Made by a program: the position numbers and the translations under genes. The notes under the pieces were generated by a model. That model was not told the origin of the DNA. It was given only the letters and a program-made list of their open reading frames with translations, and did no database searches. Positions 1-11,970 of a stretch of 64,000 nt of DNA are shown in pieces. How positions within the stretch are numbered: the stretch's first letter is position 1; each line of letters begins with the position of its first letter. Source of the stretch: Lineus longissimus. Lineage: Eukaryota; Nemertea; Pilidiophora; Heteronemertea; Lineidae. The stretch spans positions 11,846,599-11,910,598 of the forward strand of contig NC_088309.1 in assembly GCF_910592395.1 (NCBI RefSeq), given 5' to 3'.

Positions 1-3000
1 AAAAATATATAGAAACTATAATTGCAATACTTATGGCAATGATGAATATTTTCTTGGTTGGTATTGGCGTGGGAGGTTGGCTGGGTGGCTCAGCAGTCTT
101 TAGCCGGACCCTCTCCAGCCCGCTCACGGAGGAAGACCGTCTATTCCGATTCATATTTCCCGGCTGCAGATCAGTGGAGAATCTCCGGCTGCGCATGATC
201 TGGAGTCGATTCAGAAGAGGCATGTTTGAGATCCCGAGGGTGAGAGGATGTTGAATGAATGACTTAATGACTGAATCACAAACCAAGAGGCATGTACATC
301 CGAGTTGTGTCCGTACACCTCTCGTTACAAGTAGCTTGATTAGCAGTCTTTTGGTAAAGTTAGCATTCGAGATTAATATAATCTACTCAGATTTATTTTC
401 CAACAATGACTCTGGAATAAAAGAATCTCGAGCATATTCAAGTCTCATTAATAAAATCCTTCAATTATCATGTCAGTCACGATTTGCACCGACAGCAGTA
501 TTATATCACTGCGATCCTGTCAATTTATTTTCTCTCTGAATAATTGTGTTAAGAAGAGAATCTCGGTTTTCCTTGCAAGTCACACTGTTAATTAATTCAA
601 TCCTTCAATAACATTGCGCTTTGCTTGTAAAAATAGAAAGTGCACACATTTTAAAAGGAATTCAACGGAATTTTCCCCTGTTCATTAATTCCATCAAGAA
701 AATTTTCTGCGCTTGACTTGAAAAAAGAAGTCGCACATAAAAACGAATTTAACGGGCACAATTGATTTTGGAGAGAAGATTTCTCGGAAAGCCAAAAGCG
801 TTACTCCAGCTTGATTGGATGATTACAATCCCGAGATAGGCGAGCCTTCAAGCAGATCTAGAAGTATCACGAGATCGATTATTGAAGAATATCGTATGAC
901 TCGATTATTCCAGTTTGCATTATTCCCGGAGACGATAACTCCCAGGCAGGCGATAATCAAAGGTGAAGGTCGTGTTCACTCGGAAATCTAATTATTTCAG
1001 AATTTTTTTCCATGGTTAGGTTTTTCTTTGGTCGTTTGCACAAAACAGCTTGGCACAATACCTGTGTTTGAGTGTCTCTCTCTATAATTCTTTTCCAAGG
1101 CGCTCTGATAAGTCAGAAAGCCAACATATAGCAACCTTGTATTTAACGCAAGAGTATTACGTGTTGGCCAAGTGTACAAATTATCACTCCGCAACTGAAT
1201 TATTCAAAGGTTATCCCTAGAGAATATTTAGGCAGGCCAATCTGTAATCAGACAAAGTACCTTCAGTTTATTTTGATCCCGCTAGCTGTTTCCGATTTGA
1301 GATTGTCACAACGGAAGCGAAACCGAAGCTGCTTTAATTTAAATAAATTTGAGTAAATTTAATGAAAATATCCGAACATTATAAAGACATTCAGTGCTTA
1401 GTTTGACAACGTTGCTTGATCATTCAAATAATCCCTTATGGCTTGGTGACCCAGTTATTCCATTTTGGCACCTTCTCCTTTGTTACATAATACGTTTGCT
1501 CGAATTCGCAAATATTTGCTGAAGCCTAAGGTATTTAACCTTGGTCATTCACCCATTTTCAAAAACAAATTTACTGGGGATGCAGAATTTAGCACTTTCT
1601 ACTGGATAATCTACTGCAACTAACCCCACATTTTTATTTCCTCGTAAATCCCTGAATGGCTATACGTCAGAATTTATTTGAGTGGCTTAAAATGTTGTCA
1701 CTGGTGTCTCTGAGAAAATGAAAATCAAGCAGATAAATCACAGTTTATCTAAAATTATGGCATCATTTCCTCCTCTCAATATCTAATCATTACCATGGTG
1801 ATTGCAAAGATAGCTAATAACATGATTGCTCATTGATCACGGCAGAATTAATAACAAATCTTCCAGCAAAGGTATTCGGAGAAATCGACGGTGGTAGTCG
1901 GCGGAATTGTCTCACAAGGTACGCGTCTCGCCTACCCGAAGTTCGAAATCGCTGCAATATGTTGTCCGTCTATACATATGTCTCCCGGCAGAGCGGGTCT
2001 GCGCATCCCTCAAGCGAGTACAAGTTTCACAATTTCGACAGAGTTGACTGACAGTATCTGTAGTTTCCTTATGGTTGTTGTCTCTCCGCTGAACAAACAC
2101 ATCCTACATATGCAAATATTCCACTGAATATACCTACGATTAATGCATAATGTGGGTATGTTCGAAGTTATGATTGTTTCCTGGTGTTCATTCGATTCAA
2201 TGACAAACGGACATACTTTGCACACCCCTACGCTTCACATGTACGTAAGTGCATTCGATTACACGGTCCGAAGTGGGAATTGATATCGTAACAAAAACGA
2301 GCATCTTCCCATCTTCTTCTCTCTGAATAATGTCGTTTCCCGCGAAAGCCATAAAACTAGCGTCTCAGTCGAATGGTGCATTTAGTCGGCCATTAATAAT
2401 TCGATAATCGCAGTTACATATAGTACCGCTACGCACTTTGCTGATAGACGATGCTTCCGGGGCCAGACCCACGTTGTACAGTCAGAATCGGGCTTATTAC
2501 TCAAGAATCAGTTTAAATAGCCGCCTGACACTGAACAATGATACGTCGAAAGTAGATTTAAAATTGCTTCGTCCCTATTCACATGTTTCGAACAGATTTT
2601 GGAATCAAGATATATCCCGCAAATCAACTGGATCTTCAGAGTTGATACTTGAACCTGCAATATTCATCTCAATATGTTGCACTTAGATATTTCCACTTAA
2701 ATCCTAAACGACCCTGAAATTTTAATGAACGATATCAACATCCAGATGTTGCACCGACATTTATCCCTACTGCTTGTGTCTTGCGATCCTGCTCACGATC
2801 CTGCCTGTATAGATCCGTGGCGATGCATACCCATTTCTCCGCCTAGAATGGCTATGATTGATGCTTTCGATTAAGTCAAGTGATCCCACATCGCGAGCTA
2901 TACAATCAGAAACCAGCTGCTTACTGCAGCTTCGTCGTGGCTCTGCGTCGATCCATGTTTGTGCCAATCATACGGAATGCGCATCTAAGAATGATGACGA

Positions 3001-3615
3001 GACGACAGCGCATCAAGTGCTGGTCGTTCTTCGGGAGAGACCTCTTGCGGAAATCGGTCCAGTAAGCGGCTTCGCTTGTTACTTTCCATCTGTCTTCTAT
3101 GTATTTGTGTGATCATTCATTTCTTGTTATTAGTATGGACATTATTTACTACATAAACGCTTAATTCTTCGTCCCATGTGCAAATGAAAAATTCAAACCC
3201 ACACGTCAAGTAGAAAAAACAATTTTCCGGATTTTCCGGAATTGATTTTCGATTTCATTTTTGCTTTTAGGGGATCGAATTCTTCAGCTATTGCACAGCT
3301 ATCAGACAACATCTACTTTATTTCATATTTGAATTTTCAAGACATCTCATGCCTTGAAATGTTATTAAAAAGTTAGCGACATTTGTATTTACCCACACGT
3401 TTTCATGAGCCACCCCGACCAACTCTGAAATATTGACAGCTCTTTACTGCAGGGTATATAGGTCTTGAATTCTCACATTTGCTTTGAATTTGCTTGAAAA
3501 TTTGCTTTAATTTTCTGTATCTTCCATTTTACGTTGCTATGGCTTCACTTCCGTAAATTCATATCAGGGTGACGGCTCTGACGGGCGCTTTCAGAGTAAT
3601 ATCGCTGTGAAGCCA
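1..3615. other. non-coding stretch, no supported gene
   Basis: I see no open frame with recognisable domains, composition or splice context here; all frames are under 100 codons. At about 70-260 there is a segment with a Pol III A-box-like TGGCTCAGCAG and a short GAATGAATGACT tail, which could be a SINE remnant, but I find no matching B box. Confidence 0.5.
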
Positions 3616-3855
3616 TTAAAGGGGTACGCCGTTCGTAATTACTTGTGGTGCAGTTAAATAGAAATCCACTAATACATAATGCTGTCGTGCAGTTATTATG
3701 AGTCCAAATTTGTTTAATCTTGGTATTCATAATATTGTATATCAGTCTACACAACGGCAATGTCGAAATTTATATTTAGTACGTATTTCCGAAATTAGAC
3801 ATTTTTAAATTCAATTACAAATTCAACATTTTTAACGAACGGCGTAGGCCTTTAA
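3616..3855. mobile_element. short TTAA-flanked MITE
   Basis: A 232-base segment (3620-3851) is bounded by inverted repeats that share the core TACGCCGTTCGT on the left and its complement ACGAACGGCGTA on the right. Both ends are flanked by TTAA (3616-3619 and 3852-3855). There is no coding capacity. TTAA duplications are typical of piggyBac and Kolobok superfamilies; the assignment to either is inference, since TTAA is common in AT-rich DNA. Confidence 0.6.
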
Positions 3856-4224
3856 ATCTCCCACGGCTTATTATCACATCATTTGGCACAACACATCAGA
3901 TGGGATTACCTTTATTGAAGTCAAACGACGATTTAGCTGTCAATGAAATTACAAAATGACACATGAAGGAAAGTGGTTTACCGTACATATGTGGGCCTAC
4001 ACGGCGTGTGAAACACTTGCGGTTTATCATGTCATTTCAAAAATATACGAGAGAAATTATTGGCGGAAACATAAGAGGATGAAAATGGATATCAACTTCA
4101 ATTTCGTACACCTTGACTGAGGTCCTTGCCTTCCGAATCACTGGGTAAAGAAGTAGCTGCCAATAATCATTCTCTTATATTTTTCGATATTAAAAACTGT
4201 TTCAAACCCTGTCGCTACCGACAC

Positions 4225-4941
4225 AATGGGTGATTTCAAAGTTGGTTTTGGTTTTAACACTGAGATTTAGTGTTAGTCTTAGTGTCAATCTGTGGCTATT
4301 AATCCTGCTATCCGATTAAAACAAATGCTTTGTTTTCTCTTAACACTTACACTGACACTAAAACAAAAACTTATGATAAAACCCGAATTGAAATATGGCA
4401 AAGTGTTAGTTTTAACACCTAGATTTTGTCTTAACCTGGGGTTTTAAGTATCACACTAGTGCGGTCTTAGTCCCATTTTGGTGTAATGTTCTCAGAACAA
4501 GCAATGCATTTTGTATGACCGATAACACAAATGCCTTAGGAGTTAACAACGAACATATTCCAAAGTTGGTGTTGGTTATCAACTTGCATCAGCTGACTAG
4601 TTTTGGAATTTCAATTTTTTTTTTTCAGTCGGATTCTGGTCAGATATTGGTGATTACTATGGAAAACATTAATTTGTTGCATTTTGGCGCTTTATAACGT
4701 AATTTAATCTTTACACCAAGAAGCACATGTTTCTTAGTTTTATCTTAGAATTAGTTTAAATGTTTGATGGACGCCAAAACCATCTCTCAGTGTAAGTGCA
4801 AAACCAGGTGTGATGCTAAAACCTACTTTGAAGTATTACACTAACCCCAAGCATGATTTCAATCTTGGTCTAATCCGTGGTTTTAGTGTCAGATCTTGTG
4901 TTAAAACCTCATCTTTAAAATGACTTTGAAATCAACCAATG
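4225..4941. mobile_element. 709-base inverted-repeat element rich in TTTTAACAC
   Basis: The ends are inverted: GGTGATTTCAAAGT at 4229 and its complement, with one indel, ending at 4937. AATG flanks both sides (4225-4228 and 4938-4941), a plausible 4-base target duplication. The interior is full of GTGTTAG, TTTTAACAC and their complements, so the strand can fold back on itself over most of its length. There is no coding frame of note. Family unknown. Confidence 0.55.
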
Positions 4942-6485
4942 TCTTGCTTTCACCTGGGAAAGATTTTGCCTGTTGCAACAAACTGCATTCAGATGCATAC
5001 TCAGTCTGATAGTAAACCACTTGCACCATCTGCACATTTTTATGGCGGCAGAGTCCTAAGGAAGGTTTCTAGATTAAATTGCTCGGGGTCAATTGCAACT
5101 GAGCACCATGCGATTAAAAAAACACATATGAATGGGGTCATTTTGAGTTGATCATTCTTCTTCTCTATACTTGATTACAAGAAGATATACACAATTTCAA
5201 ATCAATTGATTTCCAATCTAATTTTGTTTGCAGCCAGACAGAAACCCTTTATCATACTGATTGACGACATGGGTGCATTGATAACGGGTGTCCACAGAAT
5301 TAAAAAGACTGATTTGCACATCAGAAAAATACATATTTATGAAACATCTAATCAATATTTCAGTCATGAAGAGAATATGCATAACTGATTTCCCTGAGGA
5401 GGTAACACACTTCAAAATAGTTGTCATGTGACTTGTACAGCAGTACACTGTGGAAGGACTCCTTAACAACCGTGACCAATGGTGGGGCTCGGAGATTATT
5501 GGACGGAAACTTATTAATGCCATGAGGGTCAGCGGAGGACATAACACCACGCCCGTGTACTGTGTCGCAGGATGATTGTCGTAAAATCAAAGTATCAGGA
5601 GGCATATGATTTCACAACATCGTCGATATGATCGAATTAATGAAACTGCACCACAGCAACAAGCGCTTGGCTTACAATATCAATATGATCCTGTTCTTGA
5701 TTTATATCAGAGTATCAGAAACATTAGCTGGTAGTCCTTGCGAAAACCGAACCCTTCTCCTCTTTTTGCATGATTAAGATCATCTCTGTCGAAAGGTCCA
5801 GTCGCCCCCTGTCATCGAGTGGTCGTGTTTCACGTCGTCGAGTCGAATTGCACAATCCGTCTCGTGGTGGTAACCAGATGACAACAAGTCACAGAATGTC
5901 ATCTAATTATCAACCGTCATGGTATGCAGGAGGTATTCGTTCTGTTTTCCTTGCGATGACCTTATCACACTATACTTACCTTTGACAGTTAGGGTTCTTG
6001 TCATGTTCGTTCCCTTTGTCCATGGCCAGCCCCGGCCAAATACCTACTGGGCCAAACCCCCTTTATCAATGCGGGAGGCGGTACCTTATAGTTATCCGGG
6101 TTGTTGATAAACGTACTCAGAGCAAAAGTACTTCGGTTGTCAACAGCAAGAGATTAAAGTATGCACCCGACATGAGTTCACCATATCTATAAAGTGACCA
6201 CCAAAAGATAGATATCATCATCTCTATACGATCTTTTAACAGTTGAATTCTTTGAATTGCATTTTACGAAGGTGCTCTAAATACTGATCATTACGTGTAT
6301 AATCGGTGATGAACGTACTTTTTCCAGAAGAAATTTTAAAAACCTTGTTTGGTTCCCATTTATGCCATGATTTTTCTCTGGAAATACTCTGACTTAACAG
6401 GTAATATTCTGTTCCGAAGAAAACTTATATGTATGGTAAACATTTCAGCGAAATCCGTTGACCCCCGTTTTATCAATTTTTGCAG
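4942..6485. other. non-coding stretch
   Basis: Overlapping short frames occur on both strands around 5200-5600, but neither strand shows a domain or a convincing splice context. The end of the stretch, 6470-6485, is a pyrimidine-rich tract ending in TTTTTGCAG, treated as the acceptor of the next feature. Confidence 0.4.
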
Positions 6486-6844
6486 ATTTTGACTGGGATT
6501 CTTGGGGACCGACACTTAATTTGTTAGAGAGCCCCATGGCAATGTTAAAGTGTAGATTCCCCTACAAAGATGGACTTGACAAGCTGCCCTGTGAATACAG
6601 GCAGGAGATAGTCTTCGGTACATTCACGAATGTAAACGTGACCAACTTTGACGTTAGTATTTACAAGCCAAGTAGCAGCATCTTTTCAATCCTTTTCTGC
6701 ACCTTAGCATGTTTTTCTATGGACTGCCTGGCTTTCGTCCATGATCCTGCGTCAAAGACCTGCTGGCAGCACGTTGTAAAGTCGATATGTCGCAAGAAAC
6801 ACAGAGTTCTTCTACCAGAACGAAGCAAGTTAATGGTTAAGAAG
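6486..6844 (+). CDS. candidate internal exon, apple/PAN-like
   Basis: An open segment of 359 bases lies between a good acceptor (TATCAATTTTTGCAG before 6486) and a strong donor (AAG then GTATGT at 6845). In the open frame (codons from 6488) the second half reads with a cysteine pattern CTLACFSMDCLAFVHDP followed by KTCWQH, which resembles the CxAFxYDxxxxxC core of apple/PAN domains, as in extracellular proteins of invertebrates. Start phase is 1 and end phase 0. The frame continues 48 bases past the donor before a stop. No partner exon was identified within the window, so this could be an isolated or decayed exon. The PAN reading is inference from a short motif. Confidence 0.4.
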
Positions 6845-7495
6845 GTATGTAGAATGCACATTACAAGTAATGATATTGAGGGAGTTCAGTAATGAAAGCT
6901 ATATTAGTAAAAACAACTTATCTGGCAGTTCCTACTGCACTTTGGAAATTAGTGAAATTAGTAGTGAAACTAACCATCAATTTGTAAAATAATAACCATC
7001 AAAATGGTCAACAATCACTATTTCTATAGTTAAAACAACTACCAGTAATTTCACAATCGATACAAAAGGAACTACCAGAGTAGTAAAAAATACTATGAAA
7101 TATTTATTTTTACTAACTATTTTGAGAGCATATGTGCCGGGCCGGTATTGACAGTATTGTACAAGGTTGTCCAGTTTTAAAACGATGTCCAGCCGATGAT
7201 GTAAATTTGGTCGTCATTGGCTGGATATCATTTTTTTTATATCGACAGTGTTGTCATGATATAGACAACATACTCGGACATATTTTAAAACATTTTGTGA
7301 TACCACTCTCCTTCTCCTTAAAGAGCTTTCCTGAGTCAGGGCCATCTATTCCATCCGCAAGCAATTAGAATGCAAGATGGACTTATACCACCTGTGTGGT
7401 GCCAGGGGGTGAACTGAAAATCCATAGGTAGATGAGTTTTCCCTATCCCGTCCGAGAACCGCTCCACCACACTACAAAAAAATACTGAATACATA
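6845..7495. other. non-coding stretch, AT-rich
   Basis: An AT-rich run with repeated ACTACCAG and AGTAGT words at 6900-7110, and a small hairpin at about 7189-7226 (CCAGCCGATGA paired with TCATTGGCTGG). The 3' part may be the 5' UTR of the following LINE, but no promoter or boundary is visible. Confidence 0.35.
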
Positions 7496-10400
7496 TTGAC
7501 ATATTTGTACACTTTTATCGTCGCAAGAACGGTTGAATGTGTTTGTGAACTGTTCAGGACCATGTTCATGCCATTTGTTTGGACCGGGAAGCTTCTATTG
7601 GCTTGGATTGGCGTTCAAGTACTTTTTGCTCTTTGCCTTGAGCAAGGCAGGGGCAGCCATTCTTGTCCAATGTACAGGGAATGCACTGGCACAATGCTCA
7701 ATGCTGGTGGACATGCACGTGTTGATAGAACAATGCACAGGAGAGTATACACAGTGAAGGACCTGCTTGACCTGAAATGGTACCAAAACCAATCCATTTC
7801 ACCTGACACTCAAAAGCTTTTGAGGGACTTGGGTTTATTCAGAAACCCAAAAACGAGGCGCAGTAAGCGGGCAGGAATGCATGTCAAAGGGATTTGGAAA
7901 CGTGACGGTCAGGAATCAAAGACAATGAATCTTACTCTGTGGAACGCTCGTTCGCTCAATGGGAAAGTATCAACTGTTTGTGAGTCAGTGTTGGAGCGTA
8001 ATACCGACATTGTGTTGCTTACAGAGACATGGTTTCAAGGAAAGGAAACAGATAACTTCACAATCGCTGACCTCACGGGGACTCTGAGTGGATACGAATT
8101 TGTTCATCAACCTCGAACATCTCGTCGGGGTGGTGGTGTCGGCATCCTAACAAAGGGTGGATTAAAGATTCATCGGAATCCTGTGGACGCCTACAAATAT
8201 TTTGAGTGCTTGGACGTTTCAATCACATCAGGACACGAGTATGTGAGGGTTATCATCATCTATCGACCAGATGGCTTCCCGCGTAACGTTCAGGAGTTCA
8301 TAGCGGAATTTGGGTCTTTCCTTGAAAGTGTTGTCTCGGTAACGAAACATCTGCTTTTGGCGGGTGACTTCAACATCCACTTAGACAAAACTGATCATTC
8401 CCTCGTAGTATCCTTCAGCAACATGCTTGATGCGTTCGAACTTGTTCAGCATGTGGCTGAGCCGACTCATGCGAAAGGTCATATTCTTGACCAGCTGTTG
8501 TCGCATCCAGGTGCAGATGATATAATTAGTGATGTCACTGTCGATCCATCGTTATCAACCAAAGATCATTACGCTGTTCATTGTTCTCTAAAACTTGTGC
8601 GCCCACTGGCTACTCCTAAAACTGCCACCTTTAGGAAGCTGAAGGATATTGACACTGAAGCTTTCCAGGCTGATATCCAAAGCAGTGACCTGGTTCTGAA
8701 TCCCAGTGGTCATCTTGGAGAACTCATCGGGCAATACGACACCTGTCTTAAGGAGATACTTGAAAATCATGCGTCATTAGTGACACGTTCCTTTGCAGTA
8801 CGGGTTCACACGCCTTGGTTCAATGCAGATATTCGAGAGGCCAGGCGTATCAGACGTCGTTTTGAAAGGAAGTGGCGTAAAGAACGCACGGAGATCAGTA
8901 AACAGTTGTATCGATCACATAGTGTGACTGTGACAAACTTAGTGAACGACGCAAAGCTTGAATATAATCGATCTAGAATCGACGCAGCCAGTGATAAGGA
9001 CTTATTCAAAATAGTGAATGAGCTCCTTGGGAAGAAAAAAGCATCTCCCCTCCTCACTCACTCTGATGCCAAGCAACTCGCCGAGGACTTCAGCCACTTC
9101 TTTTCAGACAAGATTGATACGATTCGTGACAAACTTGATCGAACCAACTCGGATTCATCACCAGCTGTTCTTCCTGAACGTCCTCCTGTGTTGGACGTAC
9201 TTCGGCCAACCACCGAGGCTGAAGTGGAGAAGCTTGTCTTATCCTTACCACCAAAGGGATGTAGCTTAGATCCAATCCCCACCAGTCTCCTCAAGAAATG
9301 TCTGCCTCCACTATTACCAGCGCTAGTCAAGATCATTAACTTGTCAATTGAACTTGGGCAAGTGCCACCTAGCCTAAAGGGTGCGCTTGTCACGCCGCTT
9401 TTGAAAAAGTCGAATTTGGACAAGGATGTTCTTTCAAACTACCGCCCGGTGTCCAACCTATCGTACTTGTCAAAACTGATTGAGAGGATCGTGGTTTCAC
9501 GTCTGAAGGAACATATGTCTACTCATGGGCTCTACGACCCGAACCAATCGGGTTACCGCGAGGGTCACAGTACGGAAACGGTCCTGTTAAAGGTCGTCGA
9601 CAACATTCTGTCATGCATGGACGAAGGTCATGAAGCGTTTCTAGTTCTCCTCGATATGTCAGCCGCATTTGACACTGTTGACCATGAGATCTTACTCGCC
9701 AGGCTGCATGACAGAATAGGTTTGACGTCTCAAGCCTTGAACTGGTTTGCTTCATACCTTCAACAGCGACAGGTATCTGTTTCAGTAAATGGTTGTGTGT
9801 CAGATAGTGTCGAGCTGAGGTACGGTGTCCCGCAAGGCTCAGTTTTGGGGCCGATCCTGTTCACTATATACACGCTTCCCCTTGGTGACCTGATCCGTGA
9901 GAAGAGGATCACCTTTGAGATGTACGCGGATGATAATCAGCTGATGAACAGCTTTCGCTGTGGTGACAAGGAGGACGGTGCTCAGGTACTCTCTCACGCA
10001 GAGGACTGCATCAGTGACATTGGAGATTGGTTAATGGACAATAAACTTGCTCTAAACGCACCTAAGACCGACATGGCAAACTTTGTGTCCTCCAGAAGGA
10101 CTGGCTCTATTTCGTCCATTGTGGTTGGCGGTCAGGACATTCATGAATCGGATTGTGTGAAGGACTTGGGCGTTTGGCTGGATAAAAATATGACCATGAA
10201 GAAACAGGTCACCTCCATCTGCAGGGCAGCTAGTGCAAGCCTTTACAACATCGGTCATGTAAGAAAGTACCTCGATCAAGCTAGCGCAGAGCGTTTGGTT
10301 TGTGCGTTAGTCAGCTCCCGGTTAGATTGCAATAATGGCATTCTGTATGGTCTCCATGAAAGTACCATTGCTCCACTCCAGCGTATTCAGAACTGGGCTG

Positions 10401-10771
10401 CCAGGATTGTCCTCCGTCTTAGGAAATCTGCGCACATAACCCCTGCCCTTCGGCAATTGCACTGGCTCCCTGTTAGGTCAAGGATCGAGTACAAGATCTC
10501 GCTGACTGCTTATAAGATCCATAGCGGTCTTGCACCACAATATTTCGATGGGTTTTTGAGTGCTGCACCTGGCCGACGAGAGACGCGGTATTCTGGGCTT
10601 GATCGGGTCTCCGTCAAAAGAACCCGAACTCGGCTAGGCGACCGGAGTCTCTCGTCTTGTGCACCTGTTCTTTGGAACGCCCTCCCTGGCCACGTCAAGG
10701 CATGCCAAAATATCACCAGTTTCAAACTTCAGCTAAAGACGTGGCTTTTTAAGAAGCACTTCTCTGAATGA
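7496..10771 (+). CDS. L2/CR1-like LINE ORF2: endonuclease and reverse transcriptase
   Basis: A single unbroken frame of 1091 codons. After a basic N-terminal region (a VYTVKDLLDL motif near residue 85, also typical of the CR1/L2 group), an AP-type endonuclease starts near residue 144 (LTLWNARSLN) and shows TETWF, GDFNIHL (about 289) and DHYAVHCSL (about 358). The reverse transcriptase runs from about 500 to 900, with YRPVSNLS (about 648), LLDMSAAFDTVDH, GVPQGSVLGP and the catalytic YADD at 810-813. The C-terminal domain has LHWLPVRSRIEYK. These proteins nick the target and prime cDNA synthesis on the element's own RNA. Length and lack of stops suggest a young copy. The first ATG is uncertain: the first 80 residues look unlike the family and translation may begin later. 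No ORF1 was seen upstream. Confidence 0.93.
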   Translation: MTYLYTFIVARTVECVCELFRTMFMPFVWTGKLLLAWIGVQVLFALCLEQGRGSHSCPMYRECTGTMLNAGGHARVDRTMHRRVYTVKDLLDLKWYQNQSISPDTQKLLRDLGLFRNPKTRRSKRAGMHVKGIWKRDGQESKTMNLTLWNARSLNGKVSTVCESVLERNTDIVLLTETWFQGKETDNFTIADLTGTLSGYEFVHQPRTSRRGGGVGILTKGGLKIHRNPVDAYKYFECLDVSITSGHEYVRVIIIYRPDGFPRNVQEFIAEFGSFLESVVSVTKHLLLAGDFNIHLDKTDHSLVVSFSNMLDAFELVQHVAEPTHAKGHILDQLLSHPGADDIISDVTVDPSLSTKDHYAVHCSLKLVRPLATPKTATFRKLKDIDTEAFQADIQSSDLVLNPSGHLGELIGQYDTCLKEILENHASLVTRSFAVRVHTPWFNADIREARRIRRRFERKWRKERTEISKQLYRSHSVTVTNLVNDAKLEYNRSRIDAASDKDLFKIVNELLGKKKASPLLTHSDAKQLAEDFSHFFSDKIDTIRDKLDRTNSDSSPAVLPERPPVLDVLRPTTEAEVEKLVLSLPPKGCSLDPIPTSLLKKCLPPLLPALVKIINLSIELGQVPPSLKGALVTPLLKKSNLDKDVLSNYRPVSNLSYLSKLIERIVVSRLKEHMSTHGLYDPNQSGYREGHSTETVLLKVVDNILSCMDEGHEAFLVLLDMSAAFDTVDHEILLARLHDRIGLTSQALNWFASYLQQRQVSVSVNGCVSDSVELRYGVPQGSVLGPILFTIYTLPLGDLIREKRITFEMYADDNQLMNSFRCGDKEDGAQVLSHAEDCISDIGDWLMDNKLALNAPKTDMANFVSSRRTGSISSIVVGGQDIHESDCVKDLGVWLDKNMTMKKQVTSICRAASASLYNIGHVRKYLDQASAERLVCALVSSRLDCNNGILYGLHESTIAPLQRIQNWAARIVLRLRKSAHITPALRQLHWLPVRSRIEYKISLTAYKIHSGLAPQYFDGFLSAAPGRRETRYSGLDRVSVKRTRTRLGDRSLSSCAPVLWNALPGHVKACQNITSFKLQLKTWLFKKHFSE

Positions 10772-10860
10772 TGTTTTCGGTTTTGAACGGGGTGGCGCCT
10801 TGATCAGGCTCTTGGAAAGGCGCCGCCTATAAATGCTTTTCATTCATTCATTCATTTTAT
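10772..10860 (+). mobile_element. LINE 3' UTR and tail
   Basis: Directly after the ORF2 stop, a GGCGCC word appears twice about 30 bases apart, followed by CGCCTATAAATGC and a run of four to five CATT units. A GCGC stem, then TATAAATG, then a short microsatellite is the usual 3' end of L2-type LINEs, which end in tandem repeats instead of poly(A). Together with the ORF this defines the 3' boundary at about 10858. Confidence 0.75.
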
Positions 10861-11117
10861 AATAAACCCATTATAATTCGCGCGTTTAAACCTCATTTTG
10901 CCTCCTTTTGGGTACGAGACGAACAGACTTCCTTGAAACATTAATTTATATGCACAGGGGAAGGAACGCTTTTTGTGGGTGTCGAACTCCGCATCTAAGC
11001 TCCATTTGATTAGGATGTTGTTTTTCATTCGATTTAGTGGGGTATTGTCAGTCAACTTTCTTGAGGGGTAAATACTCTATAGTGATGTCGTTCATATGCC
11101 ATGTTAGTTTAATGTGG

Positions 11118-11970
11118 TATGTAGATTCGTTTATCAATAGCGTTCGAAAAATGAGGAATATAGTGTAACAACTGTCTGTCATGTTCACGGATGTGAGACC
11201 CAACCTCAAATCGAGGCAGGGTCAAGGCCTTGAATGCGGCGGCATGACCTCCCGCGTCCTAACTCCGTCCGTAATTGCGGCAGACATCTGTCCGAAAGTT
11301 GGTATCCATCGGTGCGATTAAGTTTGGCTCCCTTTGTTCTTATGTGGATCGCTTCCTTAACCTTTCTGTGCGCGTTGCGTGGCTCATGATCTATTATCTC
11401 GATATTGTCAATGAGGGGGCCCCTACACACCATAAAGTCCCATTTGGACTTTGTGCGTGCTAATGGCCCATTTCATATCATTAGAGTCGAAGGACTTCTG
11501 ATGTTCCTCAGTCCGTTGACCCAACGAGCGTTCAGTCTTTCCCACATACTTCTCGCCACACGTCGCGCACTTTTGAGAGTAGATCACTCGACATTTTCAT
11601 TGTTGTTGAGGGGGTCTTTATAATTAGGACGAACAAGCGTGTTGCCTAATGTATAACCTGACTTACAGTAGAGGCTAATGTTATGTTTCACTTACGCACG
11701 TTTCAGAAGGATAGCCACAGCTCTTTTAAGCGTCCCTGATCCTTGACTTCTCTGCGTTTCTGAGTTGCTCTTTTCCATTGAGGGTGTCCGCCATATATCT
11801 GCTGCAACTGCGGACGGAGTTAGGACGCGTGGATCATGCCGCCGCATTCAAGGCATTGACCCTGCCTCGTTTTGAGGTTGGGTCTCACATTCGTGAACAT
11901 GTCAGACGGTCGCTGACGAAAATTTGGAAAATAAAATTTTTCGAACGCTATTGATAAACGAATCTACATA
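11118..11970. repeat. 853-base inverted-repeat unit around a Penelope fragment
   Basis: Arms of about 165 bases, 11118-11282 and 11805-11970, are inverted copies of each other: the outer edges read TATGTAGATTCG on the left and CGAATCTACATA on the right, and inner words such as CCTAACTCCGTCCG recur as the complement. The left arm overlaps the coding end of the GIY-YIG domain. Penelope-like elements are known to carry terminal repeats that may be inverted and incomplete; reading these arms that way is inference. No target duplication was seen. Confidence 0.7.
11206..11640 (-). pseudogene. Penelope-like element GIY-YIG endonuclease, frameshifted fragment
   Basis: On the minus strand one frame gives VIYSQKCATCGEKYVGKTER and then RTEEHQK, matching the GIY-YIG nuclease core that ends Penelope-like retroelements (usually IYxIxCxxCxxxYIGETGR..RxxEH). 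A shift near 11433 moves the reading to the frame with IDNIEIIDHEP and KEAIHIRTKGAKLNRTDGYQ, the conserved C-terminal block of the same domain. A further shift lies near 11590, before which RPNYKDPLNN fits the linker. The reverse transcriptase is absent, so this is a truncated, broken copy. The family call rests on motif order and spacing. Confidence 0.75.

Noticed and set aside
5218-5605. Overlapping minus-strand frames of 110 and 81 codons
   Set aside because: Two frames are open over the same DNA with no motif; length is within chance for this composition.
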